From the NCBI RefSeq assembly GCF_006716465.1, contig NZ_VFPB01000001.1:778983-842982 (forward strand): DNA of 64,000 nt, read 5' to 3'. The position numbers and the translations under genes were made by a program. Below are positions 34,889 to 44,717 of the stretch, in pieces. The notes below the pieces were generated by a model. The model did no database searches and was not told the origin of the DNA. It worked only from the letters and a program-made list of their open reading frames with translations. Positions within the stretch are counted from its first letter, which is position 1. The number at the start of each line of letters is the position of its first letter. Origin of the DNA: Pseudoxanthomonas sp. 3HH-4 (GTDB taxonomy: Bacteria; Pseudomonadota; Gammaproteobacteria; Xanthomonadales; Xanthomonadaceae).

Positions 34889-36450
34889 ACCATCTGCCCG
34901 TGCTGCCGATCCTGATCCCGCTGTTCGCCGCCTCGATCGCGCTGTTCTTCGAGTACCGTCGCTTCGGCATGGTGCCGCAGCGCATCGTCGCGTGGATGTC
35001 GGTCGCCGCGATGCTGGTCGTGGCATGTCTGCTGGTGGGTTCGGCGGCGTCCGGCGACGTCTCGGTCTACCTGCTCGGCGACTGGCCCGCACGCCTGGGC
35101 ATCGTGCTGATGGTGGATCGCCTGTCGGCGCTGATGCTGCTGGTCGGGCTGCTGCTCGCGGCCGCCTGCCTGTTGCACGCCTGCGCCGGCTGGGACCGGC
35201 GCGCGCCGCATTTCCATGCGTTCTTCCAGTTCCAGCTGATGGGGTTGAACGGCGCCTTCCTGACCGGCGACATCTTCAACCTGTTCGTGTTCTTCGAAGT
35301 GCTGCTGATCTCGTCCTATGGCCTGATGCTCAGCGGCGGGCGTGGCGAGCGCATGCGTGCGGGCCTGCATTACGTCAGCTTCAACATCGCGGCATCGACG
35401 CTGTTCCTGATAGCGCTCGGCCTGCTGTACGGCCTGCTCGGCTCGTTGAACATGGCCGAGATATCAGTGCGCGTGGCGCAGCTGCCACCAGGCGACGTTG
35501 CCCTGGTGCAGGCGGCGGCGGGCCTGTTGTTCGTGGTGTTCTGCGCGAAAGCCGCGCTGCTGCCGATGTACTTCTGGCTGCCCGATACTTACACGCATGC
35601 GCCTGCTGCGGTCGCCAGCCTGTTCGCCATCATGACCAAAGTGGGGCTTTACGCGGTGCTGCGGCTGGGCACGCTCAGCTTCGGTGCAGCGGGGCCGCTG
35701 GACGGGTTCGCATGGCCGGCGCTGCTGGCGCTGGGGGCGGCCACGCTGGTATTGGCGTCGCTGGGCGTGCTGGCCGCGCAGCGTCTTCGCGCGCTGGCGG
35801 CGTACCTGGTGCTCGGTTCGGCGGCGACCCTGTTCGTCGCGTTCTCGCTGCATTCCGCAGGCACGGTCGGCGCGGGGCTGTACTACCTGGTGCACAGCAG
35901 TTTCGCCGGTGCGGCGCTGTTCCTGCTCGCCGACCTGATCCGCCGTCGCCGCGGCCGCGCCAGCGACCGCAAGGACGTGATCGCCGCGCTGCCGGACAAG
36001 ACCGTGCCGGGTCTGCTTTTCCTGGTGGCGGCGGTGTCGCTGGCCGGCCTGCCGCCGTTGTCGGGCTTCATCGGCAAGCTGCTGTTGCTGGAAGCCGTAC
36101 CGTCGGGGCCGCATACGTTCTGGATCTGGACACTGGTGCTGAGCACCAGTTTCATGATGCTGGTCGGACTGGCACGTGCGGGCACGCGGTTGTTCTGGCG
36201 TGTCGAGCCCTGGCCCGATGCCGGGCAGCACACACTGGAGGCCTACACGCCCGCACACGAGGCGGTGCACGCGCCTTCGCGTCCACTGGAAACGGCGGCC
36301 ATCGTGCTGCTGCTGGCCTATGGCCTGGTGCTGGTGCTGGCCGCCGCCCCGCTGCTGGACTACACGCGCGCCACGGCGACCCAACTGCAGGCGCCGGCCG
36401 ATTACGTCGAACACATGCGCGCCGCCACCCCAACCCTGAGGGAGCCCTGA
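34885..36450 (+). CDS. phaD: Antiporter subunit D
   Basis: The 521-residue NuoN/NuoM-like subunit has motifs YVSFNIAASTLFLIALG, FCAKAALLPMYFWLPDTYTH and LPPLSGFIGK. It is predicted to form a second proton half-channel in the complex. Its start overlaps phaC by ATGA and phaE begins two bases after its stop. Confidence 0.95.
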   Translation: MNHLPVLPILIPLFAASIALFFEYRRFGMVPQRIVAWMSVAAMLVVACLLVGSAASGDVSVYLLGDWPARLGIVLMVDRLSALMLLVGLLLAAACLLHACAGWDRRAPHFHAFFQFQLMGLNGAFLTGDIFNLFVFFEVLLISSYGLMLSGGRGERMRAGLHYVSFNIAASTLFLIALGLLYGLLGSLNMAEISVRVAQLPPGDVALVQAAAGLLFVVFCAKAALLPMYFWLPDTYTHAPAAVASLFAIMTKVGLYAVLRLGTLSFGAAGPLDGFAWPALLALGAATLVLASLGVLAAQRLRALAAYLVLGSAATLFVAFSLHSAGTVGAGLYYLVHSSFAGAALFLLADLIRRRRGRASDRKDVIAALPDKTVPGLLFLVAAVSLAGLPPLSGFIGKLLLLEAVPSGPHTFWIWTLVLSTSFMMLVGLARAGTRLFWRVEPWPDAGQHTLEAYTPAHEAVHAPSRPLETAAIVLLLAYGLVLVLAAAPLLDYTRATATQLQAPADYVEHMRAATPTLREP

Positions 36451-36452
36451 GC

Positions 36453-36953
36453 ATGGTCGCTACATGGCGCAAGCGCTGGTTGCCGTCGTTGCCGCTGAGC
36501 GTGACGGTATTCTGCTTCTGGCTGCTGATGAACGACGAGATCAGCGCGGGCCAAGTGGTGATGGCGCTGGTGCTGGCACTGCTGATCCCGCCATTCGCGG
36601 CACGGCTGGACCGCGAGTTCGCGCGTATCGGCCGGCTGCGCAGCGTGCCGCGCATGCTCGGTGTGCTGTTGCTGGATATCGTGCAGGCCAACATCACCGT
36701 GGCATTGCAGGTGCTGGGTCCGGAGCGGAAGATCCATCCCGGCTTCATCTGGGTGCCGCTGGATATCGACAACATCCACGGTATCGCGGCGTTGACCAGC
36801 ATCATCACGCTGACGCCGGGTACGGTGTCGTCTGCGCTGTCGGATGATCGCCGCCACCTGCTGGTGCACGTGCTGAACCTGGACGATACCGACCAAGTTA
36901 TCCGGCAGATCAAGACGCGCTACGAGGCGCCGCTGATGGAGATATTCCCATGA
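36453..36953 (+). CDS. phaE: Antiporter subunit E
   Basis: A 166-residue membrane subunit with two or three N-terminal hydrophobic segments and a cytoplasmic domain. Typical motifs are VLLLDIVQANITVALQVL and ITLTPGTVSSALSDDRRHLLVH (split over 795-860 of the operon's last third). Its stop overlaps phaF. Confidence 0.93.
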   Translation: MVATWRKRWLPSLPLSVTVFCFWLLMNDEISAGQVVMALVLALLIPPFAARLDREFARIGRLRSVPRMLGVLLLDIVQANITVALQVLGPERKIHPGFIWVPLDIDNIHGIAALTSIITLTPGTVSSALSDDRRHLLVHVLNLDDTDQVIRQIKTRYEAPLMEIFP

Positions 36954-37234
36954 CGCCGCAGACACTGGTGGTATACGCCGTGATCGGCTCGATGCATGTT
37001 GTCGGTGTCGCCATGCTGCTGGCGCTGTATCGGCTGGTCCGTGGGCCGAGCGTGCCGGACCGCATCCTCGCACTCGATACCTTGTACGTCTGCGCGATCG
37101 CGCAGCTCATGCTGTTCGGCATGTACCTCGGCACGGCGGTCTATTTCGAGGCCGCGCTGATCATCGCCATGCTGGGCTTCGTGGGTACGGTGGTGTTGAG
37201 CAAATACGTGCTGCGCCGGGATGTCGTCGAATGA
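36950..37234 (+). CDS. phaF: Antiporter subunit F
   Basis: The 94-residue protein has three hydrophobic segments and the family motif RGPSVPDRILALDTL in the first loop. It overlaps both neighbours by four bases. Confidence 0.93.
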   Translation: MTPQTLVVYAVIGSMHVVGVAMLLALYRLVRGPSVPDRILALDTLYVCAIAQLMLFGMYLGTAVYFEAALIIAMLGFVGTVVLSKYVLRRDVVE

Positions 37235-37602
37235 GCTGGGTCTTCGCCATCCTGCTGGTGATGCTGCTGGCGATCGGCAGCTTTTTCATCCTCGTCGGCT
37301 CCTTCAGCCTGGTGAAGCTGTCTGACTTTTTCAAGCGCCTGCATGGACCGACGAAGGCGAGCACGCTGGGCGTCGGCTGCGTGCTGATCGCCTCGGTCGG
37401 GTACCACGCCCTGGGTGGCACCGATCCGCAGCCGCGCGAACTGTTGATCACCGCGTTCCTGTTCATCACTGCGCCGATCAGCGCACACCTGATGGCGAAG
37501 GCGGCGCTGTCGCTGCACATGGCCGAGCGTCCGCCGATGCCGAGCGGCGAACCGCCGCAGCCTGTCGAGGCCGTCGACGATGCGGCCGGCCGGGACGCCT
37601 GA
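37231..37602 (+). CDS. phaG: Antiporter subunit G
   Basis: The 123-residue subunit has three hydrophobic segments and the conserved FFKRLHGPTKASTLGVGC region. It closes the pha operon. The Pro-rich acidic tail after about residue 100 is variable in the family. Confidence 0.93.
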   Translation: MSWVFAILLVMLLAIGSFFILVGSFSLVKLSDFFKRLHGPTKASTLGVGCVLIASVGYHALGGTDPQPRELLITAFLFITAPISAHLMAKAALSLHMAERPPMPSGEPPQPVEAVDDAAGRDA

Positions 37603-37608
37603 CCCCGG

Positions 37609-38466
37609 ATGCGCACGGCCCTCGTCTTCGGCGCCAGCGGGCAGATCGGCGAAGCGTTGCTGGCGCGCCTCGATGGCGCGGGGTGGCAGGTGTTCGCGGT
37701 ATCGCGGACGCCCAGGGCGGCTTCGTCGAATATCCGCTGGTTGACGGGGGAGTTCGCCGCCGTCGCTGGATTGCCGGCGACGGTCGACGTGATCTTCAGC
37801 ACGGGCCCGTTGGACGGATTCGCGCAATGGTATGCACGCGGCCTCGTCGCTGCGCCGCGCGTGGTCGCGTTCGGATCCACCAGCCTGGATACCAAGCAGG
37901 CATCGGGCGATGCCTACGAGCGCGACATCGTCGCGCGTCTGCAGGCCGCGGAACGGCTCGTCTTCGACACGGCTGGAACGAACGGCGCGGGGGCGACCAT
38001 GCTGCGTCCAACCCTGGTCTACGGCGCGGGCCGCGACCAGACGCTGGCGCGGATCGCAGCGATGGCGCGGCGCATGGGATGCTTCGTGTTGCCGCGTGGC
38101 GCCACTGGGAAGCGCCAGCCCGTGCATGTCGACGACCTCGCGGCCGCGGCGCTCGCGGTCGTGGATGCTTGCGCCACGCATGGGCGGGCGTATGCCTTGC
38201 CGGGGGGCGAGACGCTGGCGTACCGCGAGATGATCGCGCGCACGCTGGCGGCGCTGGATCCACCGGCGAAACTGTGGGAAGTGCCGGTACCGATGTTCAA
38301 GGTGGCGCTGGCGCTGGCGCGCAGTGCCGGCATGATGCGAGCGCTTACCGACGATGCGGTCTCGCGCATGCGCGATGACCTGGTGTTCGATGCTTCGCCG
38401 GCACAGCGCGATTTCGGCTATGCGCCGCGTTCTTTCATCATGGACGTGCGGGCCGTCGGGCCGTAG
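37609..38466 (+). CDS. NAD(P)-dependent epimerase/dehydratase-like protein
   Basis: The 285-residue protein begins with a Rossmann dinucleotide motif (VFGASGQIGEALLARL) and belongs to the extended short-chain dehydrogenase group. The TLVYGAGRDQTLARI and QPVHVDDLAAAA segments match sugar-epimerase-like atypical members. It begins six bases after phaG but has no evident link to ion transport. Substrate unknown. Confidence 0.85.
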   Translation: MRTALVFGASGQIGEALLARLDGAGWQVFAVSRTPRAASSNIRWLTGEFAAVAGLPATVDVIFSTGPLDGFAQWYARGLVAAPRVVAFGSTSLDTKQASGDAYERDIVARLQAAERLVFDTAGTNGAGATMLRPTLVYGAGRDQTLARIAAMARRMGCFVLPRGATGKRQPVHVDDLAAAALAVVDACATHGRAYALPGGETLAYREMIARTLAALDPPAKLWEVPVPMFKVALALARSAGMMRALTDDAVSRMRDDLVFDASPAQRDFGYAPRSFIMDVRAVGP

Positions 38467-38541
38467 AGCGGAGCTTGCTCCGCTGCTCTTGAAGTCGATG
38501 AGATGCCAGTCTCGGCATCAGCCGGGCAAGCCCGGCTCCAC
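38462..38541. repeat. Palindromic repeat (GCGGAGCTTGCTCCGC type)
   Basis: The left arm CGTAGAGCGGAGCTTGCTCC and the right palindrome GCCGGGCAAGCCCGGCTCC are separated by about 36 bases. It overlaps the last bases of the epimerase gene and lies between two convergent genes. Confidence 0.8.
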
Positions 38542-38543
38542 GC

Positions 38544-39023
38544 TCAGTACTTCCAGCCCATCTTCCGGTAGAACTTGCTGAGCACCCACACCGGGCCGAT
38601 CAGCAGGTAGGTGAGGTCGGTCAGGAAGCTTGGCTTCTTGCCTTCGATCTTGTGGCCGACGAACTGCGCGATCCACGCGACCACGAACACGCCGAGCGCG
38701 AGGAAGAACAGGTTCTGCAGTCCCAGCAGGCTTTCCAGCCAGCGCGTCAGCCAGGCCATGGCGATGAAGATCGCCAGCATGCCGAAGCCCAGCGGGCGCG
38801 AGAGCTTGTAGTAGTACATCCACGCGCCGAACATGGCCAGCGCCGCCCACATGCCGGACTTCACCCAGGTGCCGAACACCGGGATGCACCACAGCAGCGC
38901 GACCACGGTCCACAGGATCATGGGCACGGCGAAGACGTGGATCAGCTGGTTGGTGTCGTTCTGGTGGTCGCCGGAATAGCTGGCGAACCAGCGGTCCACC
39001 GGGCGTTGCGCGGTTGCGTTCAT
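38544..39023 (-). CDS. DUF962 (Mpo1-like) membrane protein
   Basis: The 159-residue protein has four hydrophobic segments and the DUF962 signature near the start (WFASYSGDHQNDTNQLIHVF), with the conserved H and N residues. The yeast relative Mpo1 is a dioxygenase for 2-hydroxy fatty acids, so an iron-dependent lipid oxidation is possible but unproven here. Confidence 0.88.
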   Translation of the reverse strand: MNATAQRPVDRWFASYSGDHQNDTNQLIHVFAVPMILWTVVALLWCIPVFGTWVKSGMWAALAMFGAWMYYYKLSRPLGFGMLAIFIAMAWLTRWLESLLGLQNLFFLALGVFVVAWIAQFVGHKIEGKKPSFLTDLTYLLIGPVWVLSKFYRKMGWKY

Positions 39024-39113
39024 TCATCCCTCCCGAGGATGGCAATGCGGCAGGGTATGGAGCATACCCCAGCCCGGCCGGGGCTGCCGCGCCGGTGGTC
39101 AGGTCCTGGCCGA

Positions 39114-39449
39114 TCAGTGCGCGGCCGCCTTCGAAAACAGCTGGATCACCGCCACGCCGGCCACGATCAGGCCCATGCCCAGTATGGCGGGCAGGTCCAG
39201 CGGCTGCTTCAGTACCACCCATCCGATCAGGGCAATCAACACGATGCCGGCGCCGGACCAGATCGCGTAGGCCACGCCGACCGGCACCGTCTTCAACGTG
39301 AGCGACAGGAAGTAGAACGCGATGCCGTAACCCGCAGCGACCAGCAGCGAGGGACCGGGCCGGGTGAAGCCTTCGGAGGCTTTCAGTGCACTGGTGGCAA
39401 TGACCTCGGCGGCGATGGCGATGCTCAGGTACAGGTGGCCGGCATTCAT
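39114..39449 (-). CDS. Small multidrug resistance (SMR) transporter
   Basis: A 111-residue, four-helix protein carries the essential membrane Glu15 in [12 protein letters not shown] and the [19 protein letters not shown] segment of EmrE-type pumps. It exchanges protons for quaternary cations as an antiparallel dimer. EmrE-like rather than SugE/Gdx-like features are seen, but substrate range cannot be read from sequence. Confidence 0.92.
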   Translation of the reverse strand: MNAGHLYLSIAIAAEVIATSALKASEGFTRPGPSLLVAAGYGIAFYFLSLTLKTVPVGVAYAIWSGAGIVLIALIGWVVLKQPLDLPAILGMGLIVAGVAVIQLFSKAAAH

Positions 39450-39483
39450 GGTGGTCTCCTATGCGGGAGCCGCCATTCTGACT

Positions 39484-39552
39484 TGTGGGAGCGACGTCAG
39501 TCGCGATGGCGGTTATAGGTGATGCCTCATCGCGACTGATGTCGCTCCCACA
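39484..39552. repeat. Palindromic repeat pair (GGGAGCGACGTCAGTCGCGA family)
   Basis: The 25-base inverted arms at 39484-39508 and 39528-39552 differ at one position. It lies between the SMR gene start and the purC stop and is close in sequence to the repeat inside the E2 gene. Confidence 0.88.
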
Positions 39553-39565
39553 GAGCGCGAATTGC

Positions 39566-40492
39566 CTACTCGACCACGATTCCGGCGAGTTGCTGCAACG
39601 CCTCGGCGTACTTGGCGCGCGTGCGCTCGATGACCTCGGACGGCAACGACGGGCCGGGGGCCGTCTTGTTCCAGTCCAGCGTCTCCAGGTAGTCGCGCAC
39701 GAACTGCTTGTCGTAGCTCGGCGGGCTGGTGCCGACTTCGTACTGGTCCGCAGGCCAGTAGCGCGAGGAATCCGGCGTCAGCATCTCATCCATGATGTAC
39801 AGGCGGCCGTCTTCATCGGTGCCGAATTCGAACTTGGTATCGGCCAACAGGATGCCGCGCTCAGCCGCGAAATCGGCGGCGAAGCGGTAGATACGCAGGG
39901 TGGCATCGCGCACGCGCTCTGCCAGTTCCGCGCCCACGGTCTTCACCATGGCGTCGAAGTCGATGTTCTCGTCGTGGTCGCCGACGGCGGCCTTGGTCGA
40001 TGGGGTGAAGATGGGTTCGGCTAGCTTCTCGGCCTGCCGCAGGCCGTCGGGCAGTTCGATGCCGCTGACCTTGCCGGTGCGCTGATAATCCTTCCAACCA
40101 CTGCCGATCAGGTAGCCGCGCGCGATGGCTTCCACCGGCACCGGCTTGAGTTTCTTCGTCACCACCGCGCGCTTGGCGTACAGCGAGGCGTCCACGCCGG
40201 CCGGCAGCACGCTGGCCACGTCGATGCCGGTCAGGTGGTTCGGCATCAGGTGCGCGGTCTTCGCGAACCAGAAGTTGGAGATCTGGCAGAGCATCTCGCC
40301 CTTGCCGGGAATCGGGTCGGGCAGCACCACGTCGAACGCGGAAAGACGGTCGGTGGCCACCATCAACAGGCAGTCGCCGGCCGGTGCATCGGCCGGCAGG
40401 CGGTCGCGGGGCAGGTCGAACACGTCGCGGACCTTGCCGCGGTGGCGCAGGGTGAGGCCGGGCAGATCGGATTGAAGCAACGTCGTGGGCAC
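39566..40492 (-). CDS. purC: SAICAR synthase (PurC)
   Basis: PurC joins aspartate to CAIR in purine synthesis. The 308-residue protein is of the longer, eukaryote-like bacterial type. Motifs are [48 protein letters not shown] and [12 protein letters not shown]. It starts with GTG. The GTG at 40492 is chosen over the one at 40498 because AAGGAG is five bases before it but overlaps the other. Confidence 0.95.
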   Translation of the reverse strand: MPTTLLQSDLPGLTLRHRGKVRDVFDLPRDRLPADAPAGDCLLMVATDRLSAFDVVLPDPIPGKGEMLCQISNFWFAKTAHLMPNHLTGIDVASVLPAGVDASLYAKRAVVTKKLKPVPVEAIARGYLIGSGWKDYQRTGKVSGIELPDGLRQAEKLAEPIFTPSTKAAVGDHDENIDFDAMVKTVGAELAERVRDATLRIYRFAADFAAERGILLADTKFEFGTDEDGRLYIMDEMLTPDSSRYWPADQYEVGTSPPSYDKQFVRDYLETLDWNKTAPGPSLPSEVIERTRAKYAEALQQLAGIVVE

Positions 40493-40689
40493 AAACACTC
40501 CTTGGGGAGTTCCGGAAACCAGCGAGGCGTACAGCGTCGTGGGGCGTGCGGCAGGCCGTGCGCCCGTGCCCCGGGGTGGCCCATCACCCGCTGCTGCGGG
40601 GCCAGGTACCGGACCGGGCCGCGTAGTGTACGGCGCTTGGGGGCCGTGTGTGCCGTAAAATGACCCACTTGCTGAAGAAGGCGGGCTGG

Positions 40690-41019
40690 ATGAAGCGCTG
40701 GTACGGGAAACTGCTGGGATTCGTGGCCGGCTGGCTGCTGATGCGCCACCCGCTGGGCGGCCTGGTGGGCCTGATCATCGGCCATGCGTTCGACGAGGAC
40801 TGGTTCAAGCTCAGCCGCGACAACCCGTACCGCGTGCTCGGCCTGACCAGCGACGCGGACGATGCAGAGATCGACCAGGCCTACCGGCGACTCATCTCCC
40901 AGTACCACCCCGACAAGATGGCCGGCGCAGCGGAAGACCTGCGCCGCCAGGCCGAACAGAAGGCTGGCGAGATCAACGCCGCCTACGACCGCATCAAGAC
41001 CCTGCGCAAGCGCAAGTGA
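40690..41019 (+). CDS. Membrane-anchored J-domain protein
   Basis: The 109-residue protein has an N-terminal hydrophobic hairpin or anchor (about 7-33, resembling the start of DjlA) and a C-terminal J domain (about 45-108) with HPD at 73-75. It should recruit DnaK at the inner membrane. Two further in-frame starts lie upstream (40648 GTG, 40660 ATG), but the second overlaps a TAAAAT promoter-like hexamer, so the start at MKRWYG is preferred. It sits eight bases before rpe. Confidence 0.85.
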   Translation: MKRWYGKLLGFVAGWLLMRHPLGGLVGLIIGHAFDEDWFKLSRDNPYRVLGLTSDADDAEIDQAYRRLISQYHPDKMAGAAEDLRRQAEQKAGEINAAYDRIKTLRKRK

Positions 41020-41027
41020 GCCCTTTC

Positions 41028-41702
41028 ATGTCGAACTGCATCATCGCTCCGTCCATCCTGTCCGCCGACTTCGCCCGCCTGGGTGAGGAAGTCGACAACG
41101 TACTGAAGGCCGGCGCCGACTGGGTGCACTTCGACGTGATGGACAACCATTACGTACCCAACCTGACCATCGGGCCGATGGTGTGCAGCGCGCTGCGCAA
41201 GCATGGCGTCACCGCGCCTATCGACGTGCACCTGATGGTGGAGCCAGTGGACCGCATCGTGCCGGACTTCGCCGAGGCCGGCGCCAGCATCATCAGCTTC
41301 CACCCCGAAGCTTCGAAGCACGTGCACCGCACGATCCAGCTGATCAAGTCGCTGGGCTGCAAGGCCGGCCTGGTGCTCAACCCCGGCACGCCGGTGGAAG
41401 TACTGGACTGGGTGCTCCCGGAACTCGACCTGGTGCTGCTGATGTCGGTGAACCCGGGCTTCGGGGGCCAGGCCTTCATCCCGTCGGCGCTGGACAAGCT
41501 GCGCGCGGTGCGCGCGATGATCGACAAGACCGGCAAGGACATCCGGCTGGAGATCGACGGCGGCGTGAAGGCCGACAACATCGGCCAGATCGCGGCGGCG
41601 GGTGCGGACGCCTTCGTGGCCGGTTCGGCGATCTTCAATGCCCCGGACTATGCGGATGTCATTGCGCGCATGCGCCAGGCCGTGGCCGAAGCACGCAGCT
41701 GA
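41028..41702 (+). CDS. rpe: Ribulose-phosphate 3-epimerase
   Basis: The TIM-barrel enzyme interconverts ribulose-5-phosphate and xylulose-5-phosphate. The 224-residue protein shows [45 protein letters not shown] and [11 protein letters not shown], the last including the catalytic Asp. It is followed by a repeat-rich gap and is probably co-transcribed with the J-domain gene. Confidence 0.96.
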   Translation: MSNCIIAPSILSADFARLGEEVDNVLKAGADWVHFDVMDNHYVPNLTIGPMVCSALRKHGVTAPIDVHLMVEPVDRIVPDFAEAGASIISFHPEASKHVHRTIQLIKSLGCKAGLVLNPGTPVEVLDWVLPELDLVLLMSVNPGFGGQAFIPSALDKLRAVRAMIDKTGKDIRLEIDGGVKADNIGQIAAAGADAFVAGSAIFNAPDYADVIARMRQAVAEARS

Positions 41703-41710
41703 TCGTGTGC

Positions 41711-41783
41711 CGTAGAGTCGGGCTTGCTCGGCTCATCCCGCGGTCCTCTGTGGTGTGGCAAGCGGAGCAAGCCCCGCTCTACG
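41711..41783. repeat. Palindromic repeat (GGGCTTGCTCGGCTC type)
   Basis: The outer arms CGTAGAGTCGGGCTTGCTC and GAGCAAGCCCCGCTCTACG are imperfect inverted copies. With the next repeat they fill most of the 366-base gap between rpe and the lipid kinase gene. No gene is supported in that gap. Confidence 0.8.
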
Positions 41784-41919
41784 CACACAAGAAAGGGCGA
41801 TGGCCTGCGCCACCGCCCTGGAAGAATTGGAGGCTGATCCTGCCTCCGCCCGTCGTCCCTGCTATGGCCTTCTACGCTACGCGGGATCTGTGACGGGCAG
41901 ATGACGATGGCTGGGCTGT

Positions 41920-42027
41920 TGTAGGAGCGACGTGAGTCGCGACCGCAGATCATCAGTTCCAGGGCTCTCGGGTCGACAGGTTCGCCGGCCGCCACAGCAT
42001 GCGGTCGCGACTCACGTCGCTCCTACA
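41920..42027. repeat. Palindromic repeat pair with 28-bp perfect arms
   Basis: The arms at 41920-41947 and 42000-42027 are exact inverted copies beginning TGTAGGAGCGACGTGAGTCG. It is closely related to the repeat at 12134-12257. Its right arm ends 41 bases before the kinase start. Confidence 0.92.
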
Positions 42028-42068
42028 GAGGAGCGGCTATGCTCGCGCCTCCCCCCAAGGAAGCTCCC

Positions 42069-43007
42069 ATGACCGCTTCGCGCTGGCGCCTGATCCTCAA
42101 CGGAAAATCCGCCGGCGACGAAGAGCTGCGCGAGGCCGTGCAGGCCCTGCGCGAGGACGGCGTGGCACTGGATGTACGGGTGACCTGGGAGGACGGCGAT
42201 GCCGAACGCTATGTCGGCGAGGCCATCGCCGATGGCGTGGACACGGTCATCGCCGCGGGCGGCGATGGCACGCTGAGCGAAGTGTCCACCACGCTGGCCT
42301 GTCGAGATGAAACGGCTGATCTGCTGCCCTCGCTGGGGCTGGTGCCGATGGGGACGGCCAATGATTTCGCCACCGCCGCCGGCATTCCCGATGCGCCCCT
42401 GGAAGCATTGCGTCTCGTGCAGGGCGCCAGGCCGGTTTCCATGGACCTGCTGCGCATCGAAGCGGAAGACGGCGGCCACTGGTGCGCCAATCTCGCCAGC
42501 GGCGGCTTCGGCACCGAGGTCACCGTGGAGACTGACGAAGGCCTCAAGAAAATGCTCGGTGGCCTGGCCTACCTGATCACCGGCATCGCCAAGCTGGGTC
42601 GCATCGAGCCGATCCGCGCACGCGCGCACGGGCCGGACTTCGACTGGTGCGGCGACTTCATCGCCCTTGGTGTCGGCAACGGGCGACAGGCGGGGGGAGG
42701 GCAAGCGCTCTGCCCCGATGCGCTGATCGATGACGGCGCATTGGACCTGACCATCGTCCCCGAGCTGTCGGGCGAAGTCGCCGCGACCGTCGGCGCCCTG
42801 CTGAAGGACGGGAAGCACGCCGCGCTGGACCGCGTGGCGACCCGCGCACGGCTGCCATGGGTCGAACTGGAGGCCGACCAGCCCCTGACCCTCAATCTCG
42901 ATGGCGAGCCCGTCCTTTCGCGACGGTTCCGGATCGAATGCGTGCCCGGCCGAGTCCGCATGCACCTGCCGGCGGACTGTCCGTTGCGCATGCAACCACC
43001 CGCATAG
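42069..43007 (+). CDS. yegS: YegS-type diacylglycerol/lipid kinase
   Basis: The 312-residue protein carries the GGDGT motif (64-68) and [13 protein letters not shown] of the diacylglycerol-kinase catalytic domain, with a beta-rich C-terminal domain from about 140. Its N-terminal start, [16 protein letters not shown], is typical of YegS. These cytosolic or membrane-associated kinases phosphorylate lipids such as phosphatidylglycerol; physiological substrate is uncertain. Confidence 0.92.
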   Translation: MTASRWRLILNGKSAGDEELREAVQALREDGVALDVRVTWEDGDAERYVGEAIADGVDTVIAAGGDGTLSEVSTTLACRDETADLLPSLGLVPMGTANDFATAAGIPDAPLEALRLVQGARPVSMDLLRIEAEDGGHWCANLASGGFGTEVTVETDEGLKKMLGGLAYLITGIAKLGRIEPIRARAHGPDFDWCGDFIALGVGNGRQAGGGQALCPDALIDDGALDLTIVPELSGEVAATVGALLKDGKHAALDRVATRARLPWVELEADQPLTLNLDGEPVLSRRFRIECVPGRVRMHLPADCPLRMQPPA

Positions 43008-43152
43008 TGGCCCGCGGGTCCGCGCGTCGGGTAAAGTAGGGCGGTGTCCCATCCCGCGCTCCCGCTTTCCAAAGATTCCGCACGCCCTGGCTGGCGATGG
43101 TGGCCCGTAGCCGTCGCCCATACCGCCACCGCGTCCCGGAAGGAAAGCCCGC

Positions 43153-44625
43153 TTGATCTCGCACGACCAGTTCCAGCAGTTCGCTGCTGAAGGTTTCAAC
43201 CGCATCCCCGTTGTCCGTGAAGTGCTGTCCGACCTGGACACGCCGCTTTCGGTCTACCTGAAACTCGCAGACGCGCCGCACACCTATCTCTTCGAGTCGG
43301 TGGAAGGCGGCGAACGTTTCGGTCGCTATTCCATCATCGGCCTGCCGGTGCGGCGCGTGGCAACGTTCCGTGGCCATACGCTGCAGATCCATGACCACGG
43401 CCGCCTGATCGAAACGCGTGACGTGCAGGATCCTTTCGCCGAAGTCGAAGCGTTGCGGGCCGCCTATTCCGTGCCACGACTGGAAGGCCTGCCGGGCTTC
43501 ACCGGGGGGCTGGTCGGCTGGTTCGGCTTCGAGTGCATCGGCTACATCGAACCGCGCCTGGCGACCGGCGGGAAGCCCGACGAACTCGACACGCCCGACA
43601 TCCTGCTGATGCAGTCCGAAGAGGTCGCCGTCTTCGACAACCTCAAGGGCCGCCTGTACCTGATCGTGCATGCCGATCCGCGCGCGGAAGGTGCGTGGGA
43701 CAAGGCGCAGGCACGCCTCGACGAACTGGTGGCCAAGCTGCGCCAGCCGGGTTCGTATCCCACGCCGATCACCCGCGACGTACTGGACGAAAGCCACTTC
43801 GTGTCCGGCTTCACGCATGACGGCTTCATCGCCGCGGTGGAGAAATCCAAGGAATACATCCGTGCCGGCGACATCTTCCAGGTCGTGCTGAGCCAGCGCC
43901 TCAGCGTACCGTTCAACGCACGCCCGGTAGATGTCTATCGCGCCCTGCGCGCGCTGAATCCGTCGCCGTACATGTACTTCCTCGATGTCGGCGACGTGCA
44001 GGTGGTGGGTTCCTCGCCGGAAATCCTGGTGCGGCTGGAACAGGGCGAAGTCACCGTGCGGCCCATCGCCGGCACGCGTCCGCGCGGGAAGACGCACGAC
44101 GAGGACGTCGCGCTGGAAGCCGAGCTGCTGGCCGATCCGAAGGAGCGTGCCGAGCACCTGATGCTGATCGACCTGGGCCGCAACGACACCGGTCGTGTGT
44201 CGGAAGCCGGCACCGTGCAGGTGGGCGAGCAGTTCGTCATCGAACGCTACAGCCACGTCATGCACATCGTCAGCGAGGTCACCGGCAAGTTGTTGCCGGG
44301 CCTCAGTTATGCGGACGTGTTGCGCGCGACGTTCCCGGCCGGCACGGTCAGTGGCGCGCCGAAGATCCGCGCGCTGGAAGTGATCCGCGAACTGGAGCCG
44401 ATCAAGCGCAACGTCTACGCGGGCAGCATCGGTTACATCGGCTGGCACGGCGATGCCGACACCGCCATCGCGATCCGCACCGCCGTCATCAAGGACGGCC
44501 GCCTGCACGTGCAGGCTGGCGCTGGCATTGTCTACGACTCCGATCCCGAGAAGGAGTGGGACGAGACGATGAACAAGGGTCGCGCGCTGTTCCGCGCGGT
44601 GGCGGAAGCGGCGAAGGGGTTGTGA
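43153..44625 (+). CDS. trpE: Anthranilate synthase component I
   Basis: TrpE makes anthranilate from chorismate with ammonia delivered by TrpG. The 490-residue protein has FESVEGGERFGRYSIIG near the N terminus (tryptophan feedback region). The catalytic core includes IFQVVLSQRLSVPF, GTRPRGKTHDED, AEHLMLIDLGRNDTGRVS and AGTVSGAPKIRALE. The start codon is TTG, supported by AGGAAAG six bases upstream. It heads a trp gene group in which two non-trp genes are interspersed. No attenuator-like leader peptide with Trp codons is visible in the 145 bases upstream. Confidence 0.96.
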   Translation: MISHDQFQQFAAEGFNRIPVVREVLSDLDTPLSVYLKLADAPHTYLFESVEGGERFGRYSIIGLPVRRVATFRGHTLQIHDHGRLIETRDVQDPFAEVEALRAAYSVPRLEGLPGFTGGLVGWFGFECIGYIEPRLATGGKPDELDTPDILLMQSEEVAVFDNLKGRLYLIVHADPRAEGAWDKAQARLDELVAKLRQPGSYPTPITRDVLDESHFVSGFTHDGFIAAVEKSKEYIRAGDIFQVVLSQRLSVPFNARPVDVYRALRALNPSPYMYFLDVGDVQVVGSSPEILVRLEQGEVTVRPIAGTRPRGKTHDEDVALEAELLADPKERAEHLMLIDLGRNDTGRVSEAGTVQVGEQFVIERYSHVMHIVSEVTGKLLPGLSYADVLRATFPAGTVSGAPKIRALEVIRELEPIKRNVYAGSIGYIGWHGDADTAIAIRTAVIKDGRLHVQAGAGIVYDSDPEKEWDETMNKGRALFRAVAEAAKGL

Positions 44626-44717
44626 ACGTGACGCCGGAAACCCCATCCGCATCCTCAGCGCGTTGTAGGAAGCGTCGCATCCCGACATCCCTACCACCCC
44701 ATGAAGGCAGGCCATCC